Below the pieces are notes generated by a model that saw nothing but the letters and a program-made list of their open reading frames with translations, had not been told where the DNA came from and searched no databases. Below, one piece after another: positions 1 through 8,682 of a stretch of 64,000 bases of DNA. The position numbers and the translations under genes are program-made. Position 1 is the first letter of the stretch. Each line of letters opens with the position of its first letter. Origin of the DNA: CAVYUC01 sp963771595 (GTDB lineage: Bacteria > Bacteroidota > Bacteroidia > Bacteroidales > Prolixibacteraceae); the NCBI GenBank assembly GCA_963771595.1, contig CAVYUC010000035.1:56088-120087 (forward strand), in the 5' to 3' direction.

Positions 1-976
1 ATATCATCGAACTGGCTGTGTCAAAGATCGATAAAATACAATTTGAAAGCAATTCACAACTATCTCGAGTTGCAGTAGTTCAAGCTACATTGCTGTGTCA
101 AAGATCGATAAAATACAATTTGAAAGCAATTCACAACCAGTCTGACATGCAGTTAACATCTAACATGTTGCTGTGTCAAAGATCGATAAAATACAATTTG
201 AAAGCAATTCACAACTGATCGCTAGCATGATTACAGTTACAGTATAGCTGTGTCAAAGATCGATAAAATACAATTTGAAAGCAATTCACAACTGCATCGT
301 TGACTGCAGTATCAGCGTATATTGCTGTGTCAAAGATCGATAAAATACAATTTGAAAGCAATTCACAACCGATCAGTCTGATTGCTAATTATAAGTCATA
401 GCTGTGTCAAAGATCGATAAAATACAATTTGAAAGCAATTCACAACACATCGAGATAATGCGTAATAATCGATGTTAGCTGTGTCAAAGATCGATAAAAT
501 ACAATTTGAAAGCAATTCACAACCGTTATGCTACGTGCTATATCAGATGCATGGCTGTGTCAAAGATCGATAAAATACAATTTGAAAGCAATTCACAACA
601 TGCATACGTAATGGTCATAATTATGGTCGATGCTGTGTCAAAGATCGATAAAATACAATTTGAAAGCAATTCACAACTCGTGTAGATCAGTTACACAATT
701 GCGTGACTAGCTGTGTCAAAGATCGATAAAATACAATTTGAAAGCAATTCACAACACGACTGAAATTGATGCTAACATTGATTGAATGCTGTGTCAAAGA
801 TCGATAAAATACAATTTGAAAGCAATTCACAACTCATTATCATCGATACCTAGCAATTGCAGATCAAGCTGTGTCAAAGATCGATAAAATACAATTTGAA
901 AGCAATTCACAACGTCATACAATGGCGTTGACCACTGCCAGATAGCTGTGTCAAAGATCGATAAAATACAATTTGA
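1..976 (-). CRISPR. CRISPR-type array, type II-C-like repeat, right end
   Basis: Twelve identical 46-bp repeats start at 15, 92, 170, 247, 324, 401, 478, 554, 632, 710, 788 and 868, and a 13th copy is cut short at 945-976. On the + strand the unit begins GCTGTGTCAAAGATCG and ends GAAAGCAATTCACAAC. Read on the minus strand it begins GTTGTG, contains TTGCTTTCAAATT and ends ACAGC, which is the style of the 46-47-bp repeats of Bacteroidota type II-C (Cas9) loci, so transcription from the minus strand is inferred. The 12 complete spacers are 31, 32, 31, 31, 31, 31, 30, 32, 32, 32, 34 and 31 nt, and a partial one lies at 1-14. The array continues beyond the left edge. No cas1, cas2, cas9 or tracrRNA is visible in the window. 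The spacers are almost free of homopolymer runs, as described in the findings. Confidence 0.93.
945..976 (-). repeat. Truncated terminal CRISPR repeat
   Basis: The first 32 bases of the + strand repeat are kept exactly up to ATTTGA, then the sequence changes to TTATTTATGATA and runs into the 3' end of cheB 12 bp later. In the inferred minus-strand orientation this is the first repeat, with its 5' 14 bases missing. Degenerate end repeats are usual at one end of CRISPR arrays. The retained part includes GATCTTTG on the minus strand, one base from the Bacteroidota -7 box TAnnTTTG. Confidence 0.85.
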
Positions 977-988
977 TTATTTATGATA

Positions 989-1981
989 CTATCCATTGGC
1001 GTTGTCAGTTTTGCCAATGTCGGTCAATGATTTTAATATTTTAATTCTATTTTGTGCATTTTTAATTTTCTGAATATGTTCGTTTTTATCCTTCTCATTT
1101 TCAGATGTATTTTTGGATATTTCCTGAAGTAATTTTTCGAATTCCTCTGTTCCGCGAATCAAATTCCACATGTACATTTCCATTGTTTCCTCCAGGTGGT
1201 CTATCAGGTATTCAAGTGTATAAGCATGGCCGGTATGGCAGCGAAACCGCACAGGTTTTCCATTGTTTATTTCCCAAAGTGCACCATGACATTCCGGACA
1301 GGTATAACCTGTTATTTCGCCTATTTTATCCATTTTGTTTATTCCTTTAAGTTTTCCGAGTGCCAGTTCAACTTCATACTGTAACCCGATATTAACATCC
1401 GCTTTCGCTGTTACATTTTCGCTGGTTAAATCCATAAGCAGCGATGCAATTTCTTTTACCGGTTTTATGTAATCCACTTCAACATTTTTTACAGCGTCTT
1501 TTGGCATGCTGTTAAAAAGTGCTTCATCCGGGTCCTGTACAATTGTAATTCCACCACAATCCTTTACATTCCACAATCCCGAAGTTCCGTCATTTAACAA
1601 GCCGCTTAATATTACACCAATCACTCTTTCTTTATAATTAAATGCAGCAGAGCGAAAGAGCGGATCTATTGCCGGACGAAACCTGTTTTCTTTGGGGCCA
1701 ATTGTTGTTCTTGTAATTTCTTTTTCGAGCAGAAGGTGTTTATTGGGCGGGGCAATATAAATATGTCCGGGTTTAAACTTTTCGCCATTCTCTGCATTTT
1801 TAACCGGAAGTTTACTGACTTTTGAAATCATTTTTGGAAAATAACCCGAACTGCCACTACCCAAATGCCAGACTATAAAAACTGATGCAGGGAAATCGGG
1901 TGGCAACCACTGACAAAGTTCCCGTATTGCTTCGCTTCCTCCTGCTGAAGCGCCAATGACAATAATATCTCTTTTGCTCAT
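989..1981 (-). CDS. Stand-alone CheB-type protein-glutamate methylesterase
   Basis: 330 aa. The N-terminal 190 residues match the CheB catalytic domain, with the serine in GASAGG (S12), the histidine in VWHLG (H39) and the aspartate in LLNDGT (D131) forming the expected Ser-His-Asp triad. There is no receiver domain. The C-terminal part has CPEC (about residue 229) and CHTGH motifs that look like a small metal-binding knuckle, followed by a helical, possibly coiled segment. Orphan CheB proteins of this kind are common in Bacteroidota that lack a complete chemotaxis operon, so the substrate may not be a classical methyl-accepting receptor. No che genes are adjacent. The stop codon lies 12 bp from the end of the CRISPR array. 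Confidence 0.88.
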   Translation of the reverse strand: MSKRDIIVIGASAGGSEAIRELCQWLPPDFPASVFIVWHLGSGSSGYFPKMISKVSKLPVKNAENGEKFKPGHIYIAPPNKHLLLEKEITRTTIGPKENRFRPAIDPLFRSAAFNYKERVIGVILSGLLNDGTSGLWNVKDCGGITIVQDPDEALFNSMPKDAVKNVEVDYIKPVKEIASLLMDLTSENVTAKADVNIGLQYEVELALGKLKGINKMDKIGEITGYTCPECHGALWEINNGKPVRFRCHTGHAYTLEYLIDHLEETMEMYMWNLIRGTEEFEKLLQEISKNTSENEKDKNEHIQKIKNAQNRIKILKSLTDIGKTDNANG

Positions 1982-2109
1982 AATTGTTTGATAATATAAA
2001 CTTCAGATTAAGTCAGGAAAGCCAGTTTATTATTTAAACAAAAATTGAAGGGTAATGATTAATCCAAACTGAATTAATTGCAAATAAGCGGGATTTAAAA
2101 CACGTTTTT

Positions 2110-2301
2110 CTATTTCTGAACTACTATTTTTTTCGAAACAGTTTCATTTCCTGATTTTAATTGCACCATGTAAATTCCGTTTTGCAAGGCTGAAATATCC
2201 ACAGCATTTTCAGAAAGTTGCAACAGCTTATTAAACACCAACTGCCCGTTTACATTCAATACAAGCAGTTTGGTGCTGTTTTTTGCTGAGATTAACGTCT
2301 A
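2110..2301 (-). pseudogene. Remnant of a T9SS C-terminal sorting domain
   Basis: Directly after the TGA stop of the 783-aa gene, in the same frame, comes a TAG followed by 62 open codons and a final TAG. The translated piece includes LLVLNVNGQLVFNK and ALQNGIYMVQLKSGNETVSK and ends KKIVVQK. This is the second half of a type A T9SS C-terminal sorting domain, without the usual YPNP start. It has no start codon of its own. It is most likely the tail of a deleted secreted protein, or a tail this gene has lost through two adjacent stops. Confidence 0.7.
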
Positions 2302-4653
2302 TCATGGATTCAAACGTTCCATCATAATTCGGGCTGACGACGGGTATGTACCCGATGTACCTGAATTATACCCGTTAGTAACCCGCTGTGTCGCAGTTAA
2401 ATCAAAAGTATAAACGGTAAAATATTCACCCGGTTTAATCCAACCGCCGGCAGATGCAGTCGGCTCAATCTGTACATCAATCATTCCCGGATTGGTGAAA
2501 TCTTCCTGACTGCCGGTGTATCCCGTGCAGGCGTCTTGTGCATTCGAAGGATAACTGCCAATTGCCCGCTCGGTAGGATCGTTATTATGGTCGATACCAA
2601 CAAATGTGTATTTGCCGGCAATTGTAAAATTTCCTTCAATATTTGCATTTAGATCCAGCGCCGAATTAGGGCATCTTTCGATGTTTAAATTGTATTTGTT
2701 TACAAAACCATAGGGATCGTTTGCCTGGAATGCGAACTCAATCGGCGTTTTCATCTGGGCATCTGTTAAACGATATAATCTACAATCTGTTGGGTTAATT
2801 AGTGGATCATTAAATGACGGACTTGTCAACTGAAAATTTAATCCATTGTTGTGAATGAAAAGTGGAATTAAATCAGTGGCATCCGGAACCAATGCTCCTG
2901 AGGAATCATAGCCGTCCACTCTGACATAAAATGTACCCGGTGTTCTCACACCTGAAATAAAATCGTAAAGTGCAGTGTTTAATTGCATGAACCGGTCAAT
3001 ATTGGAAAATTCCCAATCCACGCCGTCCACAAATGCTTCACGTTGTATATTTTTGTATGCAGCAACCTCCCCATTTAAGGTTCCTCCTGCATTGGGATAG
3101 AAAGGTCCCACATCATCGCCGGTGTAGTTGGGCAGATTTCGCTTTGAAAATTTTGGATGTTTGTAATTCTGTGAGACATATTCCCAACCCGGGGTGCCGG
3201 AACGCCGAATGCGGATCGTGTACCATACAATTTTATTCTCGGCGGCATTTTTTGCACTGTCGTACATGCAACCTTTCATATCGATTTTTCCCTTCCATGC
3301 AGCGCATTTCACAAGAAAACCGGCCAATGAACTGTTAACTGATATGACGCCATTTGATTCGAGTTTATTGGAATTGCCATACCGCCTCAAGTTCGCGGGA
3401 AATGTTGAAGCCGAACTGTTCTGATTTCCCCCAATAAAAACATTGCCGAGACTTCCAATCAGGTTTCCATTAAAACAAGTTGAAGTAACATATACTTGTG
3501 ACTTGGGTAAACAAAGATCAATTCGTTTTAAATTCGAAATATTATAATATGGGGCACTTTCATATCGTACTTCATGGGGCGAATAATCAACGATTTTCAC
3601 AATAACATCCGGGAACATCACGGTATTCACATCTTCACCGGGTGCGATATCCGAAGAGTCTGCCAGACCGGGGAATGTCATATCGAAACTAAACCTGAAA
3701 ATGTAATTCCCGTGCATGTCAGTTATCGTGTCGCCTAGCAACTGCCTGTTACCGGTTCCGGTGTATGCTCCCCCTGATAATTCGCCGGCAGTGCGGTCGT
3801 ATTCCTCAAAGGTCAATGTTAGATTTGAACCGGCTTCCGTACTACAAGCGTGGAACAAACCACCAATATCGGTTGCTAATTTTATTCTGTCTTCAGATAA
3901 AGCAGAAATTCGTTCTAACGTTGCCGGTTTGGTTGAAGAAGAAAGTAACTGAAAATTTGACGCTGCCATTTCGGATAAAGATTCCTTTGCATTTTTGCCG
4001 TTATTTTTTTCTTCTTTTTCCTGATCTTCTTTTTCTTTTGGATTTTTAGAGCGAACATAGTTCAGCGTCGATTTTGGCTGCATTGCTTCGCCGCTTAAGT
4101 CAAATACAACAGGTTTAAAATATGGTTCCGGATTTGGTGGGTTAAGATCCTCATTCTCTTGGGGAATCCGCTCAGGATAATATTTCCTGACCCAATCTTT
4201 TATTAATGGATTTTTTAACGCTTTCTTTAATCCCGGATATGTTTCAATAATGAATGGAAATTTGCGACACGGATTAAAAATACATCTTCCGCTGTATAGC
4301 TTTACATTTCCATAAAGAATAAAGTCGTTAATATTAACAGGTGTTGAACAGGTAAGGATAAGATCGTTAAAATCTTCGTCTGAGCCTGCATCATTCGACC
4401 AGATTTCGAATTCATAGTTTCCACCAATTTGCTTTGGAAATTTTATTTGCGTATCAGACAATTGCCATCCGGAATGCGGTTTATTCTGTATGGCAATTGT
4501 CCACTGGTCGCCTGTTACATTGATCGAAGTTCCCGTGGTACCATTGTGCGAGCCATTTCCTGACGCTGCACCCTGAATAATAAAACGATGTTGATAGGAG
4601 GCATTTTTTGACTTTACGGCAACCTCCCAATTACCTTGCATTGAAATAATCAT
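2302..4653 (-). CDS. Large hypothetical protein, unknown function
   Basis: 783 aa, not recognised as a named family. The N-terminal 100 residues are a Gly/Asn/Thr-rich beta-type segment ending in a DEDFNDLIL stretch, and the cysteines (for example CRIFNPCRKFP, about residues 123-133) suggest an extracytoplasmic or structural protein. Residues 205-225 are a Lys/Glu-rich linker, and the rest is beta-rich with repeated short hydrophobic strands. No signal peptide follows the annotated start (MIISMQGNWE), although an internal Met at residue 5 is an equally good start. It is divergent from the metzincin-like gene at 4960, and the two may act together. A T9SS-type tail fragment lies in frame just behind its stop. 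Confidence 0.6.
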   Translation of the reverse strand: MIISMQGNWEVAVKSKNASYQHRFIIQGAASGNGSHNGTTGTSINVTGDQWTIAIQNKPHSGWQLSDTQIKFPKQIGGNYEFEIWSNDAGSDEDFNDLILTCSTPVNINDFILYGNVKLYSGRCIFNPCRKFPFIIETYPGLKKALKNPLIKDWVRKYYPERIPQENEDLNPPNPEPYFKPVVFDLSGEAMQPKSTLNYVRSKNPKEKEDQEKEEKNNGKNAKESLSEMAASNFQLLSSSTKPATLERISALSEDRIKLATDIGGLFHACSTEAGSNLTLTFEEYDRTAGELSGGAYTGTGNRQLLGDTITDMHGNYIFRFSFDMTFPGLADSSDIAPGEDVNTVMFPDVIVKIVDYSPHEVRYESAPYYNISNLKRIDLCLPKSQVYVTSTCFNGNLIGSLGNVFIGGNQNSSASTFPANLRRYGNSNKLESNGVISVNSSLAGFLVKCAAWKGKIDMKGCMYDSAKNAAENKIVWYTIRIRRSGTPGWEYVSQNYKHPKFSKRNLPNYTGDDVGPFYPNAGGTLNGEVAAYKNIQREAFVDGVDWEFSNIDRFMQLNTALYDFISGVRTPGTFYVRVDGYDSSGALVPDATDLIPLFIHNNGLNFQLTSPSFNDPLINPTDCRLYRLTDAQMKTPIEFAFQANDPYGFVNKYNLNIERCPNSALDLNANIEGNFTIAGKYTFVGIDHNNDPTERAIGSYPSNAQDACTGYTGSQEDFTNPGMIDVQIEPTASAGGWIKPGEYFTVYTFDLTATQRVTNGYNSGTSGTYPSSARIMMERLNP

Positions 4654-4959
4654 AACAATTTGATTTTAGTGGTCGGCCTACTCTTTTTTTAGGATTTTCA
4701 GCTTCTTCCTTATTGTCGTGTATTTCTCAAACATGGAATTTTTTACTGTTCGACCAAAAATGGAAATACAAAAAAGACTGATTTTATAAAGCGTTCTTTC
4801 AAATTACAACAAATTTTTAAAACATTAAAATATAAAGATAAAAAAGTGTTTTGTTTCAACAAATCCTTTGAAAATGAATGATTTTCATCTTTAAAAGCTT
4901 GGATAATAAAATTCAAAATTGTATTTTATTATAACGTAACGAATGAAAAATTTAGTGAT
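4654..4959. promoter_or_regulatory. Divergent AT-rich intergenic region
   Basis: This 306-bp spacer separates the divergent 783-aa and 900-aa genes and must hold both promoters. It is very AT-rich with several A and T tracts. I could not place a convincing -33/-7 pair for either gene, and I see no reading frame or RNA gene in it. Confidence 0.4.
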
Positions 4960-7662
4960 ATGCAAAGGTTGATGGACTTAATTAAATTGTTTGTACTCGA
5001 ATTAATTCTTTGGTTACTTAGAGGACGAAAGGACAAACCACCAGAAGAAACAGAGCGGGATTTTCGGAAACTTCCGGATGGAACTGTGCTTCCCGGACCT
5101 TTTAAAAATGATGAAGTGGAGCATTTAATAAACCAAATCCATTCATTTCCTGATGATGATAATCAATTTGTTTATGATACCGTGCTGGTGGTGGCATTAA
5201 ACCAGCTTCGACCATTGTTGGATATGTATGATTTGATTCCCCGTATCTGGAATGGAGATAGCGTTGCAGAATCTGATTTTAACACTGTTTTGTCGGATTA
5301 CGGTGCGAGTCGAACAGAAATAAGTTCTTATAAAGAACGTGCAGAGCGAAGTATGCAGTTTATGAGAGGAGAAATTCCAGCTCCCGGAGGAGGTTCTCCA
5401 TGTAATCCTCTGTTTCTTTTAAAGCCTGATACGATCTTCTCAATACAACAAACAGCAACCTTGCTTGCAGGAAATAATGAAAAAAAGCAGGTTAGCCATT
5501 TAGCAACAATTGACAAGTTATGGGAACGTTCAATATGTCCGGATGTATTTAATTATTTAGCACACCAGGATAAATTGGATGGAGGTGCACGACTTTCTGA
5601 GATAACAAAAGCACTTGCTGAAAAAAGTGAATATTTTAACCAGATTGAAAAACTGAAAGACCAGCGAAATGAAGCAAATGGTGGGAATGTTGGTCTGACA
5701 CAACCTCCTCCTGAGGAGAATGGACCGTGGCGTCCACCAAAATCTGGTCTTGAACGACCTCCAATGGGATGTGGCCCGGATGACGGACCTGTTCCTGAGG
5801 GACCAGGATTTCCTGAAGATTGCAAACCTATTCGGGATTATTGTAAAGACTTTTTACGGGGAGCTGGCCGAGGTGTTCGTCGGGTTCCTGACTCTGTCTC
5901 TGTCGATAATATAGATAGTATCAGTGAAGATCAGGTTTGCAGTGGTGATATTATTACTATCAACGGCAGCAATTTCGGACAATCGCAAGGAAATTACGAG
6001 TTAGTATTCGGAACAACGAAAGCCAATGTGGCTTCCTGGACCGATACGGAAATCAGGGTGCGGGTTCCTTCAGGGATAACAGGACGTTTTTGCATAGGAA
6101 TTCGAAATGAAGAAAAAGAAAATAACCGGCGCGATGCCCATGAACAAAATCGCAAAGCTTTTGAAGAATTTTCTGAGGGTGCATCGGTTTGTTTGGGGCA
6201 ACCGGATGCTGCGGGAATATTGCCTTATCGTCCTGATACACCGGATTGCGTGGATGTAAATGTAGTGAATATAGGTAACCCAAGTGTTTACTTTCGGGCA
6301 AATAATGGAATTCAGTCAACGATTGAATCCGGTAGCGATATTCTTCTTGAATGGGCTGTAACCAATGCCGATAGTATGCAAATCACCCGGAAAGGTTCTG
6401 ATGGCCCAACTGCAAATATTACCAGTCCAATGACCGGTCAAAAAAATATTGGACCATTTAATGCGGGAAGTGAATTAACCGCAACTTATAAACTGGAAGC
6501 AACGAATTCATGTGGAACAGTATCAAAAGAAGTGGAAGTAACTGCTGTTCGAACTCCTCAGCTTGCAATTCTTGGCATTGAAGTTACACAAGCAATTCAG
6601 CGGTTTAATTGGAATAATAATGGACAAAATAATAGCGTGCGTCTCGTAAATGAAAAACGTACAATGGTTAGAGTTTATGTTGAAAGCGGGGTAACCGATG
6701 GATTTGACTTTGGAGAAGGAGCCAACATATTACCTGATGTTACCGGACACCTGATACTGACTTATCCTAATGGAAACACTGCTACCGTAAATAATATCCT
6801 TAACCCTTCAAAGGTTAATGCACAGCCATTGGGCAGTGTTAAAAGGGGAAACCTGGAGCACACGGTGAACTTTGAGCTTCCGGTAAATAATCTGGACGGA
6901 ACAATTCAGTTAAATGCTGAAATCTATACCGATCCACGCAACGGCGGTGGCCGCTTGGATCGACAGTCAACGAGTGTAAACTTTCAGCAAAATGAGCAAA
7001 TGCGATTGGTTGCAATATTGGTGAACGATACTGTGAATGGCAATACTGCTCCAAACATGAATGATTATGCCGTATCGCTTCAGGGCGCCAGAACGCGTTT
7101 ACCTGTTCGCGAACGGGGAGTCCAGTTGTTTCGCGCACAAAATCATATGACTATTAGTACACAAAGTGATGAGGATTTAACTACAGGAAAAGGTTGGTCG
7201 AATCTTCTGGACCGATTGGAAGATATTGCAGATGATTATCAAAATAATGATGAAATTTGGACTGGTTTGGTTCCAAACAGTGGAACATATAAATGGAACG
7301 GACTTGCGAATGATGGTATCATAAAATTCTGGTGGGATAAACACCCCAGGATGTTGAGCCGGTCACGTCAGGGAGCAACGTTTGCCCATGAACTTTCACA
7401 CACTGTTAGTATTGACCACGCTCCAAGTGTGAATGCCGGTACCAATCCTCTTGTGAACTCATGTGGAAATCCTGCCGGTGTAGATAACACACTGGTTTCA
7501 TTAACGGAAGATGTAGGCATTGATGTTGCAGCTTACAGGTTAATGCCGCAGGGAATTCCAACATTAATGACTTATTGTACTCCGAATATTGGAGGAACGC
7601 CGAATTATCAGGATCGATGGATGTCGATTGATTTATGGAATCGATTATGGAACCAAATATAA
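4960..7662 (+). CDS. IPT-domain protein with metzincin-type protease site
   Basis: 900 aa. The first 25 residues contain a hydrophobic stretch (LFVLELILWLL) that could anchor the protein, but there is no clean cleavable signal peptide. A Pro/Gly-rich linker covers about residues 245-290, and an IPT/TIG immunoglobulin-like domain about 310-385 (IITINGSNFG). A further beta domain precedes a C-terminal domain with HELSHTVSIDH: H810, E811, H814 and H820 match the HExxHxxGxxH zinc site of metzincins, except that the Gly is Ser. A Met-turn-like LMTY follows at M870. Zinc-dependent proteolysis is therefore inferred from motifs only. The next gene starts 12 bp downstream, so the two are probably cotranscribed. 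Confidence 0.7.
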   Translation: MQRLMDLIKLFVLELILWLLRGRKDKPPEETERDFRKLPDGTVLPGPFKNDEVEHLINQIHSFPDDDNQFVYDTVLVVALNQLRPLLDMYDLIPRIWNGDSVAESDFNTVLSDYGASRTEISSYKERAERSMQFMRGEIPAPGGGSPCNPLFLLKPDTIFSIQQTATLLAGNNEKKQVSHLATIDKLWERSICPDVFNYLAHQDKLDGGARLSEITKALAEKSEYFNQIEKLKDQRNEANGGNVGLTQPPPEENGPWRPPKSGLERPPMGCGPDDGPVPEGPGFPEDCKPIRDYCKDFLRGAGRGVRRVPDSVSVDNIDSISEDQVCSGDIITINGSNFGQSQGNYELVFGTTKANVASWTDTEIRVRVPSGITGRFCIGIRNEEKENNRRDAHEQNRKAFEEFSEGASVCLGQPDAAGILPYRPDTPDCVDVNVVNIGNPSVYFRANNGIQSTIESGSDILLEWAVTNADSMQITRKGSDGPTANITSPMTGQKNIGPFNAGSELTATYKLEATNSCGTVSKEVEVTAVRTPQLAILGIEVTQAIQRFNWNNNGQNNSVRLVNEKRTMVRVYVESGVTDGFDFGEGANILPDVTGHLILTYPNGNTATVNNILNPSKVNAQPLGSVKRGNLEHTVNFELPVNNLDGTIQLNAEIYTDPRNGGGRLDRQSTSVNFQQNEQMRLVAILVNDTVNGNTAPNMNDYAVSLQGARTRLPVRERGVQLFRAQNHMTISTQSDEDLTTGKGWSNLLDRLEDIADDYQNNDEIWTGLVPNSGTYKWNGLANDGIIKFWWDKHPRMLSRSRQGATFAHELSHTVSIDHAPSVNAGTNPLVNSCGNPAGVDNTLVSLTEDVGIDVAAYRLMPQGIPTLMTYCTPNIGGTPNYQDRWMSIDLWNRLWNQI

Positions 7663-7674
7663 AATGAATGTGTT

Positions 7675-8547
7675 ATGCCAGATTATAATGAATTTTTTAC
7701 GTTGATAGGTCAGTTAAATACAGAGGATGAAAGTAGTTTTCGTTATTATCCGCTATTCCTGAAAAAAAGAGAAATTGATTTCAAAAAAATAATGGAAACC
7801 GAAAGTGAAATGTTTGCAGTACTTTTGGATGAAAGTGGAGAGAATGTTTTAAAAGTGCCACTTTCATACGGCTACTATTGTAATGACGAGGAAAAACTGC
7901 CTCAGTTTGCCGTACGTGGATATATTCCATTGGATAAACGCACCCGTACAATTCTTTTTGAATATCAGAAAAATACCATTGCTGAATTTCAGGTGCCGTT
8001 ATCCAAACCACAGATTAAAAGTATATCCAAAATTCCGAAACAAATCAGAGAAGAATCGCTGGAATTAAGTTGGAACGCAGTTTATGAAGGAGATGCTGAT
8101 TTGCAGTTTAAAGTTTTTTATTCGAATAATGGTGGTAAAAGTTGGCAACGGATTGGAAACCGAACTACAGAACAGAAAATGAATATTAATGTTGCTGATT
8201 TAGTTGGTGGTAAAAATTGTCGTTTTGCGGTTGAGGTAACCGATGGTTACAATAATTCACGTATTGAAACCAATGAATTTACGGTCGAAAACAAACCGAA
8301 TGAAGCCATCATATTGTCACCTACAGATGAAACTTCTTTATTTTCGAAACGTGATATACTGCTCAACGGGCAGGGCTATAATCCAAATACCGGACAAGAA
8401 ATTACCAAGGGAATTTCTTGGTTTTCCTCTGTTGACGGAAATTTGGGCAAAGGATCAATTGTGCAGACGCGGCTAAGCAAAGGAAATCATATTATAAGTT
8501 TACACATCGGGAAATCAGTAAGCACTGTAAATGTAAAGGTTGAATAA
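7675..8547 (+). CDS. Beta-sandwich repeat protein, unknown function
   Basis: 290 aa with no signal peptide or membrane segment. Residues about 110-205 look like a fibronectin type III-like module (LELSWNAVYEGDADLQFKVF and SNNGGKSWQRIG), and residues 208-290 like a second Ig-like module. It follows the metzincin-like gene by 12 bp in the same direction and is likely its operon partner, perhaps an accessory or recognition subunit. This is inferred from position only. Its 3' end is followed by a hairpin that could terminate both this gene and the convergent rhodanese gene. Confidence 0.6.
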   Translation: MPDYNEFFTLIGQLNTEDESSFRYYPLFLKKREIDFKKIMETESEMFAVLLDESGENVLKVPLSYGYYCNDEEKLPQFAVRGYIPLDKRTRTILFEYQKNTIAEFQVPLSKPQIKSISKIPKQIREESLELSWNAVYEGDADLQFKVFYSNNGGKSWQRIGNRTTEQKMNINVADLVGGKNCRFAVEVTDGYNNSRIETNEFTVENKPNEAIILSPTDETSLFSKRDILLNGQGYNPNTGQEITKGISWFSSVDGNLGKGSIVQTRLSKGNHIISLHIGKSVSTVNVKVE

Positions 8548-8600
8548 AATTAACCGGTTTCGCTTCTTCAAATAAAAATACCTTTTCTTGAAAAAGTTTT

Positions 8601-8662
8601 AAAAAAGCAAGGGCTTCGCTCAAAGCGGAACCCTCGTTGTGCATAGCCCTATTGCTGCTTTT
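8601..8662. terminator. Bidirectional terminator between convergent genes
   Basis: An A-tract precedes AGCAAGGGCT, and AGCCCTATTGCT followed by GCTTTTT closes the other side. The arms pair with a two-base bulge around a loop of about 29 nt, which itself may fold (GGGCTTCGC and GCGGAACCC). A-rich and T-rich flanks on the two sides allow termination in both directions, as expected between the gene ending at 8547 and the one ending at 8683. Confidence 0.6.
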
Positions 8663-8682
8663 TCAACTTTGGCCGTTGGTTT

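Noticed and set aside
18..218. 66-aa open frame in the CRISPR repeats
   Set aside because: It is a translation of repeat units (YNLKAIHN repeated) and spacers with no ribosome binding site. It is chance coding in an array.
1..976. Diversity-generating retroelement or retron explaining the odd spacers
   Set aside because: No reverse transcriptase, template repeat or variable repeat is in the window. The left neighbour is out of view, so this remains only a possibility.
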